Assembly (NCBI GenBank): GCA_903905065.1
Contig: CAIVEW010000047.1
Span: 1 to 38,338 of the forward strand
Origin: an uncultured Bacteroidota bacterium
GTDB lineage: Bacteria; Bacteroidota; Bacteroidia; Chitinophagales; Chitinophagaceae
Length of the DNA stretch: 38,338 bases
Reading direction: 5' to 3'
Shown here: positions 7,739 to 14,903 of the stretch, piece by piece
Position numbering within the stretch: position 1 is the stretch's first letter
Layout: the number at the start of each line of letters is the position of its first letter
Notes under the pieces: model-generated
The model's database searches: none
Told to the model about the DNA's origin: nothing
What the model saw: only the letters and a program-made list of their open reading frames with translations
Program-made: the position numbers and the translations under genes

Positions 7739-8239
7739 CTAAAGTTCGATACTCCTTTCTTGTACCTCTTCTTCTGTAAGCCCGAATATAGGTGGGGTTG
7801 CAATATCCAAAAGGTTCAGACAAATGTAAAGTTCTCCCCGGTGATGTATCTCATGCTCCACCATTGCGCGAAGCCATTTCCAGGTAGTTATCTCGCCGCC
7901 CGGCGTCACGCATTTGCGTTGCAGTGCATCTTTATCAAGTTTTTTAAATATGGCTACCGATTGCCGGTGCATTTCGGCCACATAAGCCAGTACCGTCTGG
8001 CGGCCATCTGCCAGCTCCTTGCCACAGCCATGGTAGCTGCTTGGCATGCCGGCGGCATTTTCCGCGAACATGTAGCGCTCAGTAGCGGCAATATGCCGGA
8101 TCATATCTGCAATGGTGAACTTGCCCGGCTTGTAAGATATATCCATTGCATCTTCCGGGATAACTTGTATCAGCCGTAACGTGCGCTCGCGCACACGTTC
8201 AAAATAATCGAGGAATGACGTGATTGATACGATCTCCAT
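7739..8239 (-). CDS. DinB-family protein (putative metal-dependent hydrolase/transferase)
   Basis: This 166-residue four-helix-bundle protein of the DinB/YfiT superfamily has the likely metal-binding His49 in DMIRHIAATERYMF and the pair in EHEIHHRGELY (about residues 130-140), which together form the usual His triad. Family members act as thiol transferases (bacillithiol or mycothiol dependent) or are uncharacterised stress proteins. The substrate here is unknown. It is the promoter-proximal gene of a DinB-GNAT pair and is separated from rplL by a strong terminator. A second, distant DinB-family gene is at 24493. Confidence 0.87.
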   Translation of the reverse strand: MEIVSITSFLDYFERVRERTLRLIQVIPEDAMDISYKPGKFTIADMIRHIAATERYMFAENAAGMPSSYHGCGKELADGRQTVLAYVAEMHRQSVAIFKKLDKDALQRKCVTPGGEITTWKWLRAMVEHEIHHRGELYICLNLLDIATPPIFGLTEEEVQERSIEL

Positions 8240-8266
8240 ACTGTTTCCAGATCAGTGGAATTAGCA

Positions 8267-8306
8267 AAACTAACAAAACCCCGCATATGCAGGGTTTTGT
8301 TAGTTT
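8267..8306 (-). terminator. Terminator after rplL
   Basis: A perfect 15-bp stem (8267-8281 with 8292-8306) encloses a 10-nt loop containing the palindrome GCATATGC. It lies 16 nt past the rplL stop on the minus strand. The T-run is short (GTTTTGC), so termination may be partial or bidirectional. The outer stem also contains TAGTTTTG on minus (8265-8272), a possible -7 box for the DinB gene. Confidence 0.75.
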
Positions 8307-8322
8307 GTATCATGATCTTTAA

Positions 8323-8697
8323 TTAAGCGATCTCGATCTCAGCACCAGCTTCTTTCAGCTTGGTAGCAATATCGTCAGCCTCAGCCTTGCTTACGCCTTC
8401 TTTCACGTTCTTAGGAGCGCCATCTACCAGTTCCTTAGCTTCTTTCAAGCCAAGGCCGGTCAGGTCTTTCACTGCCTTCACAACGTTCAGTTTAGAAGCA
8501 CCAGCGTTCTTCAGTATAACTGTGAATGCGGTCTTCTCAACCGGAGCAGCAGCAGCTTCGCCACCACCACCAGACATTACAACTGCAGCAGCAGCTGGCT
8601 CAATGCCATAATCAGATTTTAATACGTTTGCCAGCTCCTGTACGTCTTTTACAGTAAGGGCTACTAATTGTTCGGCTAATGCTTTTACGTCTGCCAT
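8323..8697 (-). CDS. rplL: 50S ribosomal protein L7/L12
   Basis: This is a 124-residue stalk protein. The N-terminal dimerisation domain (residues 1-35, [20 protein letters not shown]) is followed by a flexible Ala/Gly-rich hinge (about 38-54) and the C-terminal factor-binding domain with [20 protein letters not shown] and KEAGAEIEI. It recruits EF-Tu, EF-G, IF2 and RF3 GTPases. rpoB and rpoC normally follow rplL; here a terminator and a DinB gene follow instead. Confidence 0.98.
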   Translation of the reverse strand: MADVKALAEQLVALTVKDVQELANVLKSDYGIEPAAAAVVMSGGGGEAAAAPVEKTAFTVILKNAGASKLNVVKAVKDLTGLGLKEAKELVDGAPKNVKEGVSKAEADDIATKLKEAGAEIEIA

Positions 8698-8776
8698 TGT
8701 ATTATTTTTTAGTGTTGTTTTTAAAAATTGTTTACTTGTATTGTGTAACTATATATTGGACTTGGAAGCCTTGTGT

Positions 8777-8930
8777 AATTTGGCAATTTGATAATTCGAC
8801 AATTAGTCAATGCCTGTTCTGAATTTGACAATTCGGTGATTAGCCAATTCGTCAATTATTATTTATTTCAATGAACTCTCTAATGCAACAAGACATTGTC
8901 GAATTGTCAAATTGCTTCATTTGCTAATTA
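8777..8930. repeat. AATT octamer arrays (rplJ-rplL spacer)
   Basis: Three 8-nt-phased arrays: 8777-8812 and 8822-8857 read AATTYGRY-like on plus, and 8894-8930 reads the same way on minus. The right array ends on the rplJ stop (8928-8930). The plus and minus arrays are complementary enough to pair in the transcript. The spacer is 230 nt and holds no other recognisable gene. Confidence 0.75.
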
Positions 8931-9437
8931 AGCTTCAGCAGCAGCTTCTTTTCCTTCGTGATGGTGCAACAATGCAGCCAGAACGCGTTTTGCAGGTGAC
9001 TGCAGCAAGCCGATAACTTCGCCGATAAGCTCGTTCTTCGTCTTGATGCTGGTGAGCGCTTTCAGCTGGTCATCACCAGTGAATACGTCTGTGCCAATGA
9101 GCGCTGCCTTCAATACCGGTTTTTCCTTGTTTGTCTTACGGAAAGAAGTAAGGATCATTGCAGGCTCTTTCGGAGACTCAGAGAACATCAGTGCGGTAAC
9201 ACCATGCAGGGATTCATAAACGCCTGCATATTTCTCATCATTAAAGCTCTCAAGAGCTTTCTTGATCAGGGTGTTCTTTGCAACCTTCATTTCCACATTC
9301 TTTTCGAAACAAAGCCTGCGGAGCGTGCCTACCTGTGCCACCGTCAACGATTCGGTATTGGTGATGTAAAAATTGTCGTACTGGGTAAATTTACCTTTCA
9401 GCACTTCTATTGCTTCATTTTTTTGAGCAGGTGTCAT
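8928..9437 (-). CDS. rplJ: 50S ribosomal protein L10
   Basis: This is a 169-residue L10, which anchors L7/L12 dimers to the ribosome. Recognisable parts are the LKGKFTQYDNFYITNTESLTV start, the RRLCFEKNVEMKVAKNTLIKKAL rRNA-binding segment (about residues 41-64) and the C-terminal helix ending in LLHHHEGKEAAAEA, which would bind L7/L12. It is the third gene of the rplKAJL cluster, separated from both neighbours by phased arrays. In other bacteria L10-L7/L12 represses its own mRNA leader; no such structure could be confirmed here. Confidence 0.98.
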   Translation of the reverse strand: MTPAQKNEAIEVLKGKFTQYDNFYITNTESLTVAQVGTLRRLCFEKNVEMKVAKNTLIKKALESFNDEKYAGVYESLHGVTALMFSESPKEPAMILTSFRKTNKEKPVLKAALIGTDVFTGDDQLKALTSIKTKNELIGEVIGLLQSPAKRVLAALLHHHEGKEAAAEA

Positions 9438-9445
9438 TGTGTTTT

Positions 9446-9571
9446 AATTTGATAATTCGACAATTCGGCAATTCGATAATGATCTTTTACGCCTATTCTC
9501 AAATTAGTTAATCAATAATTTTAATTAAGGACATTCGCTAATTGTCAAATTATCGAATTGCCCAATTGATC
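9446..9571. repeat. Inverted pair of AATT octamer arrays (rplA-rplJ spacer)
   Basis: Left arm 9446-9481 has four exact 8-nt units beginning AATT, then AATG. Right arm 9532-9571 has the complementary type. The right arm touches the rplA stop codon (9571-9573) and the left arm starts 8 nt before the rplJ ATG. This is the cleanest copy of the element: the 8-nt period is uninterrupted in both arms, but the unit sequence varies, so it is not simple slippage. Confidence 0.78.
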
Positions 9572-10260
9572 TAAGCAACGGTCTTCGTATCTATCATCAG
9601 TCCTGGGCTCATTGTAGAAGCCAGGCTGATACCTTTTAAGTAAGCGCCTTTGGCAGTAGCTGGTTTCAGACGTACAAGGGTATTGATAAGCTCCTGTGCG
9701 TTTTCAGCGATCTTGTTAGGAGCGAAAGACACACGGCCGATAGAAGCATGGATGATACCAGCCTTGTCTATCTTGAACGCGATCTTACCACCTTTCACCT
9801 CGTTCACCGCATTAGCCACATCATTAGTTACCGTACCCGTCTTAGGGTTTGGCATCAGGTTACGTGGACCAAGGATCTTACCAAGGCGGCCTATCTTAGG
9901 CATTACGGACGGTGTGGCAACAATAACGTCCACATCTGTCCATCCGCCTTCTATCTTGGTTACAAATTCATCCAGGCCAACGAAGTCGGCGCCGGCTGCT
10001 TTTGCTTCTGCTTCTTTATCAGGTGTGCAAAGAACCAGTACGCGCTTTGTTTTACCAGTGCCGTGTGGCAGGGTAACCGTACCGCGTATAGCCTGGTCGG
10101 CCTTCTTAGGGTCTACCCCAAGGCGAACATGCACATCCACCGAGCTGTCGAATTTGGTGAGGTTGATCGACTTCACCACATTAGCCGCTTCAGCCAGTGT
10201 GTATTGTTTATTTTTATCGAGTTTGGCTTCTATAGCCTTTCTTTTTTTAGTGATTGCCAT
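9571..10260 (-). CDS. rplA: 50S ribosomal protein L1
   Basis: This 229-residue L1 forms the mobile L1 stalk that moves E-site tRNA. Signatures are [37 protein letters not shown], the [20 protein letters not shown] block (about residues 121-140) and the C-terminal [10 protein letters not shown]1 commonly also binds its own mRNA. Second gene of the rplKAJL cluster; the gap to rplK is an 89-nt heptamer-phased array pair. Confidence 0.98.
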   Translation of the reverse strand: MAITKKRKAIEAKLDKNKQYTLAEAANVVKSINLTKFDSSVDVHVRLGVDPKKADQAIRGTVTLPHGTGKTKRVLVLCTPDKEAEAKAAGADFVGLDEFVTKIEGGWTDVDVIVATPSVMPKIGRLGKILGPRNLMPNPKTGTVTNDVANAVNEVKGGKIAFKIDKAGIIHASIGRVSFAPNKIAENAQELINTLVRLKPATAKGAYLKGISLASTMSPGLMIDTKTVA

Positions 10261-10266
10261 TGTAAG

Positions 10267-10353
10267 TCAAAAGTTAAAAGTTAAAACCAAAAGGTTTGTT
10301 GGTATTCCTCAAAAATTTAAAGCAGTTTTTGCTTTTCACTTTTGATTTTTTAC
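10267..10353. repeat. Inverted pair of 7-nt phased A/T-tract arrays (rplK-rplA spacer)
   Basis: Left arm 10267-10294 has four A-tract units (TCAAAAG, TTAAAAG type). Right arm 10325-10353 has four T-tract units and contains the rplK stop (10350-10352). The arms are roughly complementary and could fold together in the mRNA. The layout matches the octamer elements in the two other spacers of the same operon. Confidence 0.7.
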
Positions 10354-10802
10354 TTAACGGTGATGCCCTGCGGTGGGGTACCTTCTACAGTGAAGCCCAT
10401 GCTACGTGCAGTACCTGCCACCATGCTCATAGCGCTGGTAAGCGTAAAGCAGTTCAGGTCAGGCATTTTGTCCTTGGCTATTTCTTCTACCTGTGCCCAT
10501 GTCACCTTGCCCACCTTCTGGCGGTTTGGTTCTTTAGAGCCATGTGGTTGCTTGGCCAACTCCATAAGCTGTATAGCAGCCGGAGGAGTCTTGATCACGA
10601 AATCGAAAGACTTGTCTGTGTAAACCGTAAGTGTTACTGGAAGTACTTTGCCTACTTTGTCCTGTGTGCGAGCGTTGAACTGCTTGCAGAACTCCATAAT
10701 GTTGACGCCTTTAGAGCCGAGCGCCGGGCCGATTGGTGGGGCTGGGTTTGCAGCGCCGCCTTTTACCTGCAGCTTCACGAAGCCGCTGATTTCTTTAGCC
10801 AT
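10350..10802 (-). CDS. rplK: 50S ribosomal protein L11
   Basis: This is a 150-residue L11, slightly longer than the 141-147 typical of enterobacteria. The N-terminal domain has [20 protein letters not shown] and [20 protein letters not shown]; the C-terminal rRNA-binding domain ends [10 protein letters not shown]. It forms the GTPase-associated centre with 23S rRNA and is required for RelA activation in enterobacteria. It is the first gene of its cluster here: nusG and secE, which usually precede it, are missing. Confidence 0.98.
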   Translation of the reverse strand: MAKEISGFVKLQVKGGAANPAPPIGPALGSKGVNIMEFCKQFNARTQDKVGKVLPVTLTVYTDKSFDFVIKTPPAAIQLMELAKQPHGSKEPNRQKVGKVTWAQVEEIAKDKMPDLNCFTLTSAMSMVAGTARSMGFTVEGTPPQGITVK

Positions 10803-10831
10803 TGTTTAATTTTTGGTGTTAACGAATTTTC

Positions 10832-10847
10832 ACTCGCCGTGGCGAGT
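10832..10847 (-). other. Small hairpin in the rplK leader
   Basis: ACTCGC and GCGAGT enclose a CGTG loop, 30 nt upstream of rplK inside the predicted leader. No T-run follows. It could affect leader stability or translation. Confidence 0.3.
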
Positions 10848-10901
10848 TACTGTTTCTTCCAATTCAACCTTGTAAAAAGAGCTTTATTAGAATTTGGACG
10901 G

Positions 10902-10909
10902 CAAAGGTA
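10902..10909 (-). promoter_or_regulatory. -7 box of the rplKAJL promoter
   Basis: TACCTTTG on the minus strand is identical to the box at the S10-operon promoter (2230-2237). No TTTG lies at exactly N19. Candidate TTTG tetramers occur at N15 (10925-10928) and N22 (10932-10935) in an A-rich tract. The leader would be about 90-100 nt. Confidence 0.6.
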
Positions 10910-11043
10910 AGGAAAAACAAAATTCAAAATTCAAAATCTAAAAAAATATTTTTTCGACAGATATCTCAGTCTATGCCATGCGGGCCTCAAACGGGCCTAA
11001 AATGATGCTCGCTTTGGCCTCGTTCACTTCTTATGTGAAAGCA

Positions 11044-11232
11044 CTACTTGATCCTGACGTTATTCAGCGATCCCAGCACCCCAAAGACCTGTAGCAACCA
11101 GATGATAAGCACCAGGACAACAACAGCCTGCAATATACGCTTAACAGCGGCATTCATGGGGATGTAAGTGTCCACAAACCACAGGGCTAGCCCCACGAGT
11201 ACTATAACGATAATGATAGTTAAGATCGGCAT
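11044..11232 (-). CDS. Small two-TM membrane protein (Thivi_2564-type)
   Basis: This 62-residue protein is almost entirely two hydrophobic segments: residues 2-20 (PILTIIIVIVLVGLALWFV) and 33-52 (ILQAVVVLVLIIWLLQVFG). They are joined by DTYIPMNAAVKR, which has the conserved IPM-x-VKR signature of the Thivi_2564 family. Function in that family is unknown. It stands alone between the rplK promoter and a small-ORF region, and an independent promoter was not identified. Confidence 0.8.
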   Translation of the reverse strand: MPILTIIIVIVLVGLALWFVDTYIPMNAAVKRILQAVVVLVLIIWLLQVFGVLGSLNNVRIK

Positions 11233-11409
11233 ACAATTATTTTTGGAATCGTGGTAATATTATCATGCCAGGAACGTATTGGTATAGAGACAGTTGCGCG
11301 CGCCGGCTCCTTGTCTCAAAGACATTTTCCGGATTCCCCAAATGTTAAGGACAAAATGGCAAATTCTGGCACGGTATTTAGGCATATAGATCAGATAAGG
11401 TGAATAAAA

Positions 11410-11559
11410 ATGATAAGGAAGCTAAAATCAGGTCAATATCGAATCTATTCCAGAAAGATGGATGCGAAGACGCACAATCGGAAAAACCTGGGAACTTTTG
11501 AAACATTAGAAAGGGCAAAGCAACATGAGCAGGAAATTCAATTTTTTAAGCATCGATAA
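11410..11559 (+). CDS. 49-aa putative nucleic-acid-binding protein (too short for routine ORF calling)
   Basis: ATG at 11410, TAA at 11557-11559. The basic 49-residue protein begins MIRKLKSGQYRIYSRKMD and continues KNLGTFETLERAKQHEQEI. A beta-rich start, a KNLGTF turn and one helix resemble the AP2/integrase-arm type three-strand-plus-helix DNA-binding fold, though this is inference from pattern only. Short proteins of the form MIRKLKSGxYRxYSRK are, from memory, widespread and uncharacterised. It is 35 nt upstream of another small basic ORF on the same strand. No clear promoter was seen. Confidence 0.65.
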   Translation: MIRKLKSGQYRIYSRKMDAKTHNRKNLGTFETLERAKQHEQEIQFFKHR

Positions 11560-11594
11560 TAAAATATCATTTTTTGTATTAAGAACCGGTATCT

Positions 11595-11738
11595 ATGAGA
11601 CCAGTAAAGAAAACGTCCCCGAAGAAAATAGCAGCAAAAAAGACCGAAAGGGTAAAAAAGCTGAAAAAAATAAGCATTCTTAATGCAGCCATCATAGGCG
11701 CTACCACGCCTACTATGAGTGGTCTTGAACATATTTAA
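11595..11738 (+). CDS. 47-aa lysine-rich small protein
   Basis: ATG at 11595 and TAA at 11736-11738. Lys and Arg dominate the first half (KKTSPKKIAAKKTERVKKLKK), which has a histone-H1-like (S/T)PKK motif; the second half is hydrophobic/neutral (SILNAAIIGATTPTMSGLEHI). It could be a nucleoid-associated peptide or a false ORF. Support comes from the neighbouring small basic ORF in the same direction and a terminator-like hairpin 22 nt after its stop. Confidence 0.4.
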   Translation: MRPVKKTSPKKIAAKKTERVKKLKKISILNAAIIGATTPTMSGLEHI

Positions 11739-11759
11739 TCCTTACCGCCTCCGTTTATT

Positions 11760-11787
11760 AACCGATAAAATAATGATTTTATCGGTT
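11760..11787. terminator. Bidirectional terminator-like hairpin
   Basis: A perfect 12-bp stem (11760-11771 with 11776-11787) with an AATG loop lies just after the two small basic ORFs. The A/T-rich outer stem gives T residues at the 3' side on either strand, but no long T-run follows. Confidence 0.6.
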
Positions 11788-11817
11788 GTATAGTGCTGTT
11801 TACTAACTACTATAAAC

Positions 11818-11825
11818 TATTTTTG
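11818..11825 (+). promoter_or_regulatory. Possible -7 box for the methyltransferase-PAP2 operon
   Basis: TATTTTTG fits TAnnTTTG and lies 36 nt before the ATG at 11862, downstream of the hairpin at 11760-11787. There is no TTTG at N19. Confidence 0.4.
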
Positions 11826-11861
11826 ACCCAGCCTTATTAAGGGTTGCTAAGATAACAGCAA

Positions 11862-12596
11862 ATGAATTGGTTCGAAAATTGGTTTGGGTCACCGTTTTAT
11901 AAGATACTATATCAAAACCGCGATGAGCTGGAAGCGCAGGAGTTTGTGGAGAACCTGCTGGAATACCTTCAGCCGCCGCACGGATGCACTATGCTGGACA
12001 TCGCCTGCGGCGAGGGGCGATTTGCCAGGCAGCTTGCAGAACATGGGTTTGATGTAACGGGCATAGACATTTCACATCCAAGTATTGAGAAGGCGAAGGC
12101 TTTTGAAGGGCCTAATCTACAGTTCTTTGTGCAGGATATGCGGCTGCCGTTCTACATCAATTACTTCGACTACGCTTTTAATTTCTTTACCAGCTTTGGT
12201 TACTTTGCCCATGACAGGGATCATGCCCTGGCCGCACGGTCCTTCGCAGGTGCGCTGAAGAATGATGGCATACTGGTGATCGACTATCTGAATGCAGAGC
12301 AGGTGCTGGCCAACTTTGTTCCGGAAGAGACGATAGCGCGTGGCAGCTATACCTTCAACATAAAGAGGAGACTCGAGCGACAGCACATTATTAAAGAGAT
12401 AAACTTTATTGATGCCGATAAGAAGCCACGGCAATATACCGAACGTGTTGCTGCCTTTACACAATCTGATTTCGTGAAAATATTCCGGCCGGCGGATATG
12501 TATTTAGTAGGCACATTCGGCGATTACCAACTGGGGCCTTATGACCCGATACATTCTCCGCGCCTGATCATGATCTTCAAAAAGAAACATGGCTAA
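11862..12596 (+). CDS. Class I SAM-dependent methyltransferase
   Basis: This is a 244-residue protein. Motif I is MLDIACGEGRFARQLAEHGF (about residues 44-63), followed by VTGIDIS (acidic residue that binds the SAM ribose) and VQDMRLPFYINYFDYAFNFF (motif IV region). The rest fits the Methyltransf_11/25 fold. The substrate is unknown. Its last 8 nt overlap the start of a PAP2 phosphatase gene, implying translational coupling. That pairing suggests a lipid or envelope substrate, but this is inference. The ATG at 11862 puts the fold at the expected distance. Confidence 0.9.
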   Translation: MNWFENWFGSPFYKILYQNRDELEAQEFVENLLEYLQPPHGCTMLDIACGEGRFARQLAEHGFDVTGIDISHPSIEKAKAFEGPNLQFFVQDMRLPFYINYFDYAFNFFTSFGYFAHDRDHALAARSFAGALKNDGILVIDYLNAEQVLANFVPEETIARGSYTFNIKRRLERQHIIKEINFIDADKKPRQYTERVAAFTQSDFVKIFRPADMYLVGTFGDYQLGPYDPIHSPRLIMIFKKKHG

Positions 12597-13194
12597 GACC
12601 CTTAAAGAACTGGTATTGTATTATGACCACGTGGCTTGGTATTACTTCAATACCCAGTGGCATAATTCATTCCTGGACCGGGTAGAGCCTTTCCTTAGAA
12701 ACCAATGGTTTTGGGCGCCGTTATACCTGTTTCTGCTGTTATTCATGACCAGTAAGTTTGGTAAAAGGGGCTGGGTGTGGTGCCTGCTGTTCCTGGTATC
12801 GTTTATCATTTCAGACCAGTTGAGTGCTACTTTGATGAAGCCGTATTTTCATCGCATTCGCCCGTGTAATAACCCTTATTTATCAAGCATCATCCATCTG
12901 ATTGTACCTTGCGGTGGCGGCTATAGTTTTCCTTCGTCTCATGCCTCCAATCATTTCGCTATAGGCATATTCAGCGCCATGACGCTGGGCAAACTTGCCA
13001 AATGGGTGTGGCCTGTTGCTATACTGTGGGCCGGAGTGGTGGCCTTCGCGCAGGTGTATGTAGGCGTGCATTATCCGCTGGATGTGACCTGCGGGGCATT
13101 GCTGGGCGTAATGATCGGCGTGTTTACGGGGAAAATGTATAACAAATACTTTGAACTAAATTCCCAAAATCAAATTCAAACGTCCAATCTGTAA
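12589..13194 (+). CDS. PAP2-family membrane phosphatase
   Basis: This is a 201-residue integral membrane protein with about five TM segments. The three phosphatase motifs are KPYFHRIRP (K84 to R91), PSSH (115-118; Ser replaces the usual Gly) and AQVYVGVHYPLDV (about 154-166). In motif 3 the canonical Ser-Arg is Ala-Gln, while the catalytic His161 and Asp165 remain. Likely substrates are lipid phosphates such as undecaprenyl pyrophosphate or a lipid A phosphate. Loss of the motif-3 Arg could alter activity, though I believe the same change occurs in other Bacteroidota members. It overlaps the methyltransferase by 8 nt. Confidence 0.9.
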   Translation: MAKTLKELVLYYDHVAWYYFNTQWHNSFLDRVEPFLRNQWFWAPLYLFLLLFMTSKFGKRGWVWCLLFLVSFIISDQLSATLMKPYFHRIRPCNNPYLSSIIHLIVPCGGGYSFPSSHASNHFAIGIFSAMTLGKLAKWVWPVAILWAGVVAFAQVYVGVHYPLDVTCGALLGVMIGVFTGKMYNKYFELNSQNQIQTSNL

Positions 13195-13278
13195 AATTCA
13201 GGTTCCAGCGCCAGCATTAGCAGTCGCGCATCTGGGATTTGGTCCCAATAGCAATCGGCATCCCTTTTGGGATTTCAA

Positions 13279-14058
13279 TTATTTGCTGTTGTCTTTAATG
13301 AATTTATCAAGATCATCTACATAGTTCTTGTAGGAGAGCTTGTTGTCGAGATTGGAGAAGTTTTGTTTGTCTACGGTATTTGGGTATGCCCATTTTGCGA
13401 AGTCAACCTTGGTGCTCTCAAAGTTGAACCAGTCCATCATGGCGCCAATCTGGTCGGTAGTCTCCGTTTCATTTTTTAGTCCGTCTTTAAGCGCGTTCCA
13501 CTTTTCGGTATCGGTTTTTTTATCAGCTACTTTGGTTTTGAGGTCATTTATTTTGGCGTCGGTAAGGGTGCCTGTGGCTATAGGCGATGCCACAGGCGCC
13601 GAACCATCAATGTACCTGCTGTCGTTGCCATAGTCGTTATTGTTATTGTTGACTTGCGGAGGATTATTCTGGCTGTAAGTTCCGCCGTTATTGGCCGCTG
13701 GCGGCATGTTTTGTTGAAAGGTGGTTATATCCTGTTCCTGTTTCACTAATTCGCGGCTGTCCGGGTCGTAGGTTACGATGGTCACATATCCCGGCAGGGT
13801 CGTTATTCTGCTGGAATAAATGGCTTCTTCACGGCCACGGCCGCGCCTGTCCTGTTGCACGGAATAAATAGTGAATCTGTGCCGCCCGGGAGGCAGGTCA
13901 CCAACGGTTACCGATGTGCCTCTTTTATTAAAATACCGGCCATCCACCTCTACATTGAGCTGTGCATTGTTGGCCAATTTCACTTTTAGCATAGACTGCG
14001 CAGATGCGCCCGTAACGCCCGCGATCACAAGCAGGGAGAGAATCAATAGTTTTTTCAT
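13279..14058 (-). CDS. DUF4476-domain secreted protein
   Basis: This is a 259-residue protein. Residues 1-20 form a signal peptide (ending ASAQ). Residues 22-100 form a beta-rich domain (VEVDGRYFNKRGTSVTVGDL, LPPGRHRFTIYSV) that resembles a PEGA-like surface module. An Asn/Gly/Gln-rich linker spans about 118-150, and the C-terminal 95 residues match DUF4476: LTDAKINDLKTKVADKKTDT, NETETTDQIGAMMDWFNFE, FAKWAYPNTVDKQNF. The family is common in Bacteroidota; function unknown. It is convergent with the PAP2 gene across an 84-nt gap. Confidence 0.9.
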   Translation of the reverse strand: MKKLLILSLLVIAGVTGASAQSMLKVKLANNAQLNVEVDGRYFNKRGTSVTVGDLPPGRHRFTIYSVQQDRRGRGREEAIYSSRITTLPGYVTIVTYDPDSRELVKQEQDITTFQQNMPPAANNGGTYSQNNPPQVNNNNNDYGNDSRYIDGSAPVASPIATGTLTDAKINDLKTKVADKKTDTEKWNALKDGLKNETETTDQIGAMMDWFNFESTKVDFAKWAYPNTVDKQNFSNLDNKLSYKNYVDDLDKFIKDNSK

Positions 14059-14128
14059 AAAATATTCTTGTTCCTTTTAGACGTATAACACTTCGTAGCG
14101 TTTAACGCAGTTTATTTCATTTCACATT

Positions 14129-14869
14129 TTAACACGGGAGTAACAGTGCACAGAGTATGCCCGCCGAAACGCCGGCATTCAAAGATTCCGCACCACCTGT
14201 CCGTGGAATGGTCACCGCCTGCGTTGCCATTGCCGCTACTTTATCCGATACCCCTTTCGATTCATTGCCGATTATGAGTACTCCTGCCTTTTGCCTTTTC
14301 ATCTCGTATACATTAGTGCCGTGCAAAGTTGCCGCAATTTTAGGTAGATCAATCCCCGAAAGGAAGGTAACCAGGTCCGACTCATGAATTCCTACTCTCA
14401 GATGTCCTCCCATAGCGCTTTGCACTACTTTCGGGTTGTACACATCTACGCAACCCGGCGAGCAAATGATATTGTTTACACCAAACCAGTCGGCAATGCG
14501 GATGATGGTGCCCATATTGCCGGGGTCTTGCAGATCGTCTAATACAAGATACCATTCATTTACGATGGGGATGTCCTTCTTTCCTGGCATTGGCACCGTC
14601 AGCAACACGTGGTTAGGCGTTTGCAACGAAGAAATGCCAGCCAGTTCCGAATCGTTAACAATGTGCAAGTCCGCCTCCGGATGCCGCGCTATCGGATAGC
14701 GATGTAATTGTGCCCATTCTGCCGTTGCCATTATCGTTTGCACCTGTGCATCTGAAGACAACCACTCAAGCGCTATCTTTTCGCCCTCAGCAATAAAAAC
14801 CTTATATTCATTGCGGAATTTCGGCTGTGTTAACGACCGAATGTATTTATTTTGCGCTTTCGAGAGCAT
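14129..14869 (-). CDS. TrmH/SpoU-family RNA 2'-O-methyltransferase
   Basis: This is a 246-residue SPOUT enzyme. The N-terminal substrate-binding domain (residues 1-90, with FIAEGEKIALEWL) is followed by the knotted SAM-binding domain: motif 1 LDDLQDPGNMGTIIRIADWF, motif 2 VLIIGNESKGVS and motif 3 VTIPRTGGAESLNAGVSAGI. The likely target is a 2'-hydroxyl in 23S rRNA or tRNA; which one is not clear. An in-frame TTG at 14878 would add three residues, but the ATG at 14869 is preferred. It is divergent from tamL with only 34 nt between start codons, a TrmH-TamL arrangement I recall in other Bacteroidota. Confidence 0.92.
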   Translation of the reverse strand: MLSKAQNKYIRSLTQPKFRNEYKVFIAEGEKIALEWLSSDAQVQTIMATAEWAQLHRYPIARHPEADLHIVNDSELAGISSLQTPNHVLLTVPMPGKKDIPIVNEWYLVLDDLQDPGNMGTIIRIADWFGVNNIICSPGCVDVYNPKVVQSAMGGHLRVGIHESDLVTFLSGIDLPKIAATLHGTNVYEMKRQKAGVLIIGNESKGVSDKVAAMATQAVTIPRTGGAESLNAGVSAGILCALLLPC

Positions 14870-14903
14870 ACGCTGCAAAACTATAATAATTGTAGTTACC
14901 TAC

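Noticed and set aside
1753..9571. CRISPR array as an explanation of the repeats in ribosomal spacers
   Set aside because: Units are 8 nt with no spacers of constant length, no leader and no cas gene.
11538..11732. Minus-strand ORF of 64 residues overlapping the small basic ORFs
   Set aside because: It is antisense to the Lys-rich small ORF and its Phe/Tyr-rich translation is what antisense of Lys codons gives.
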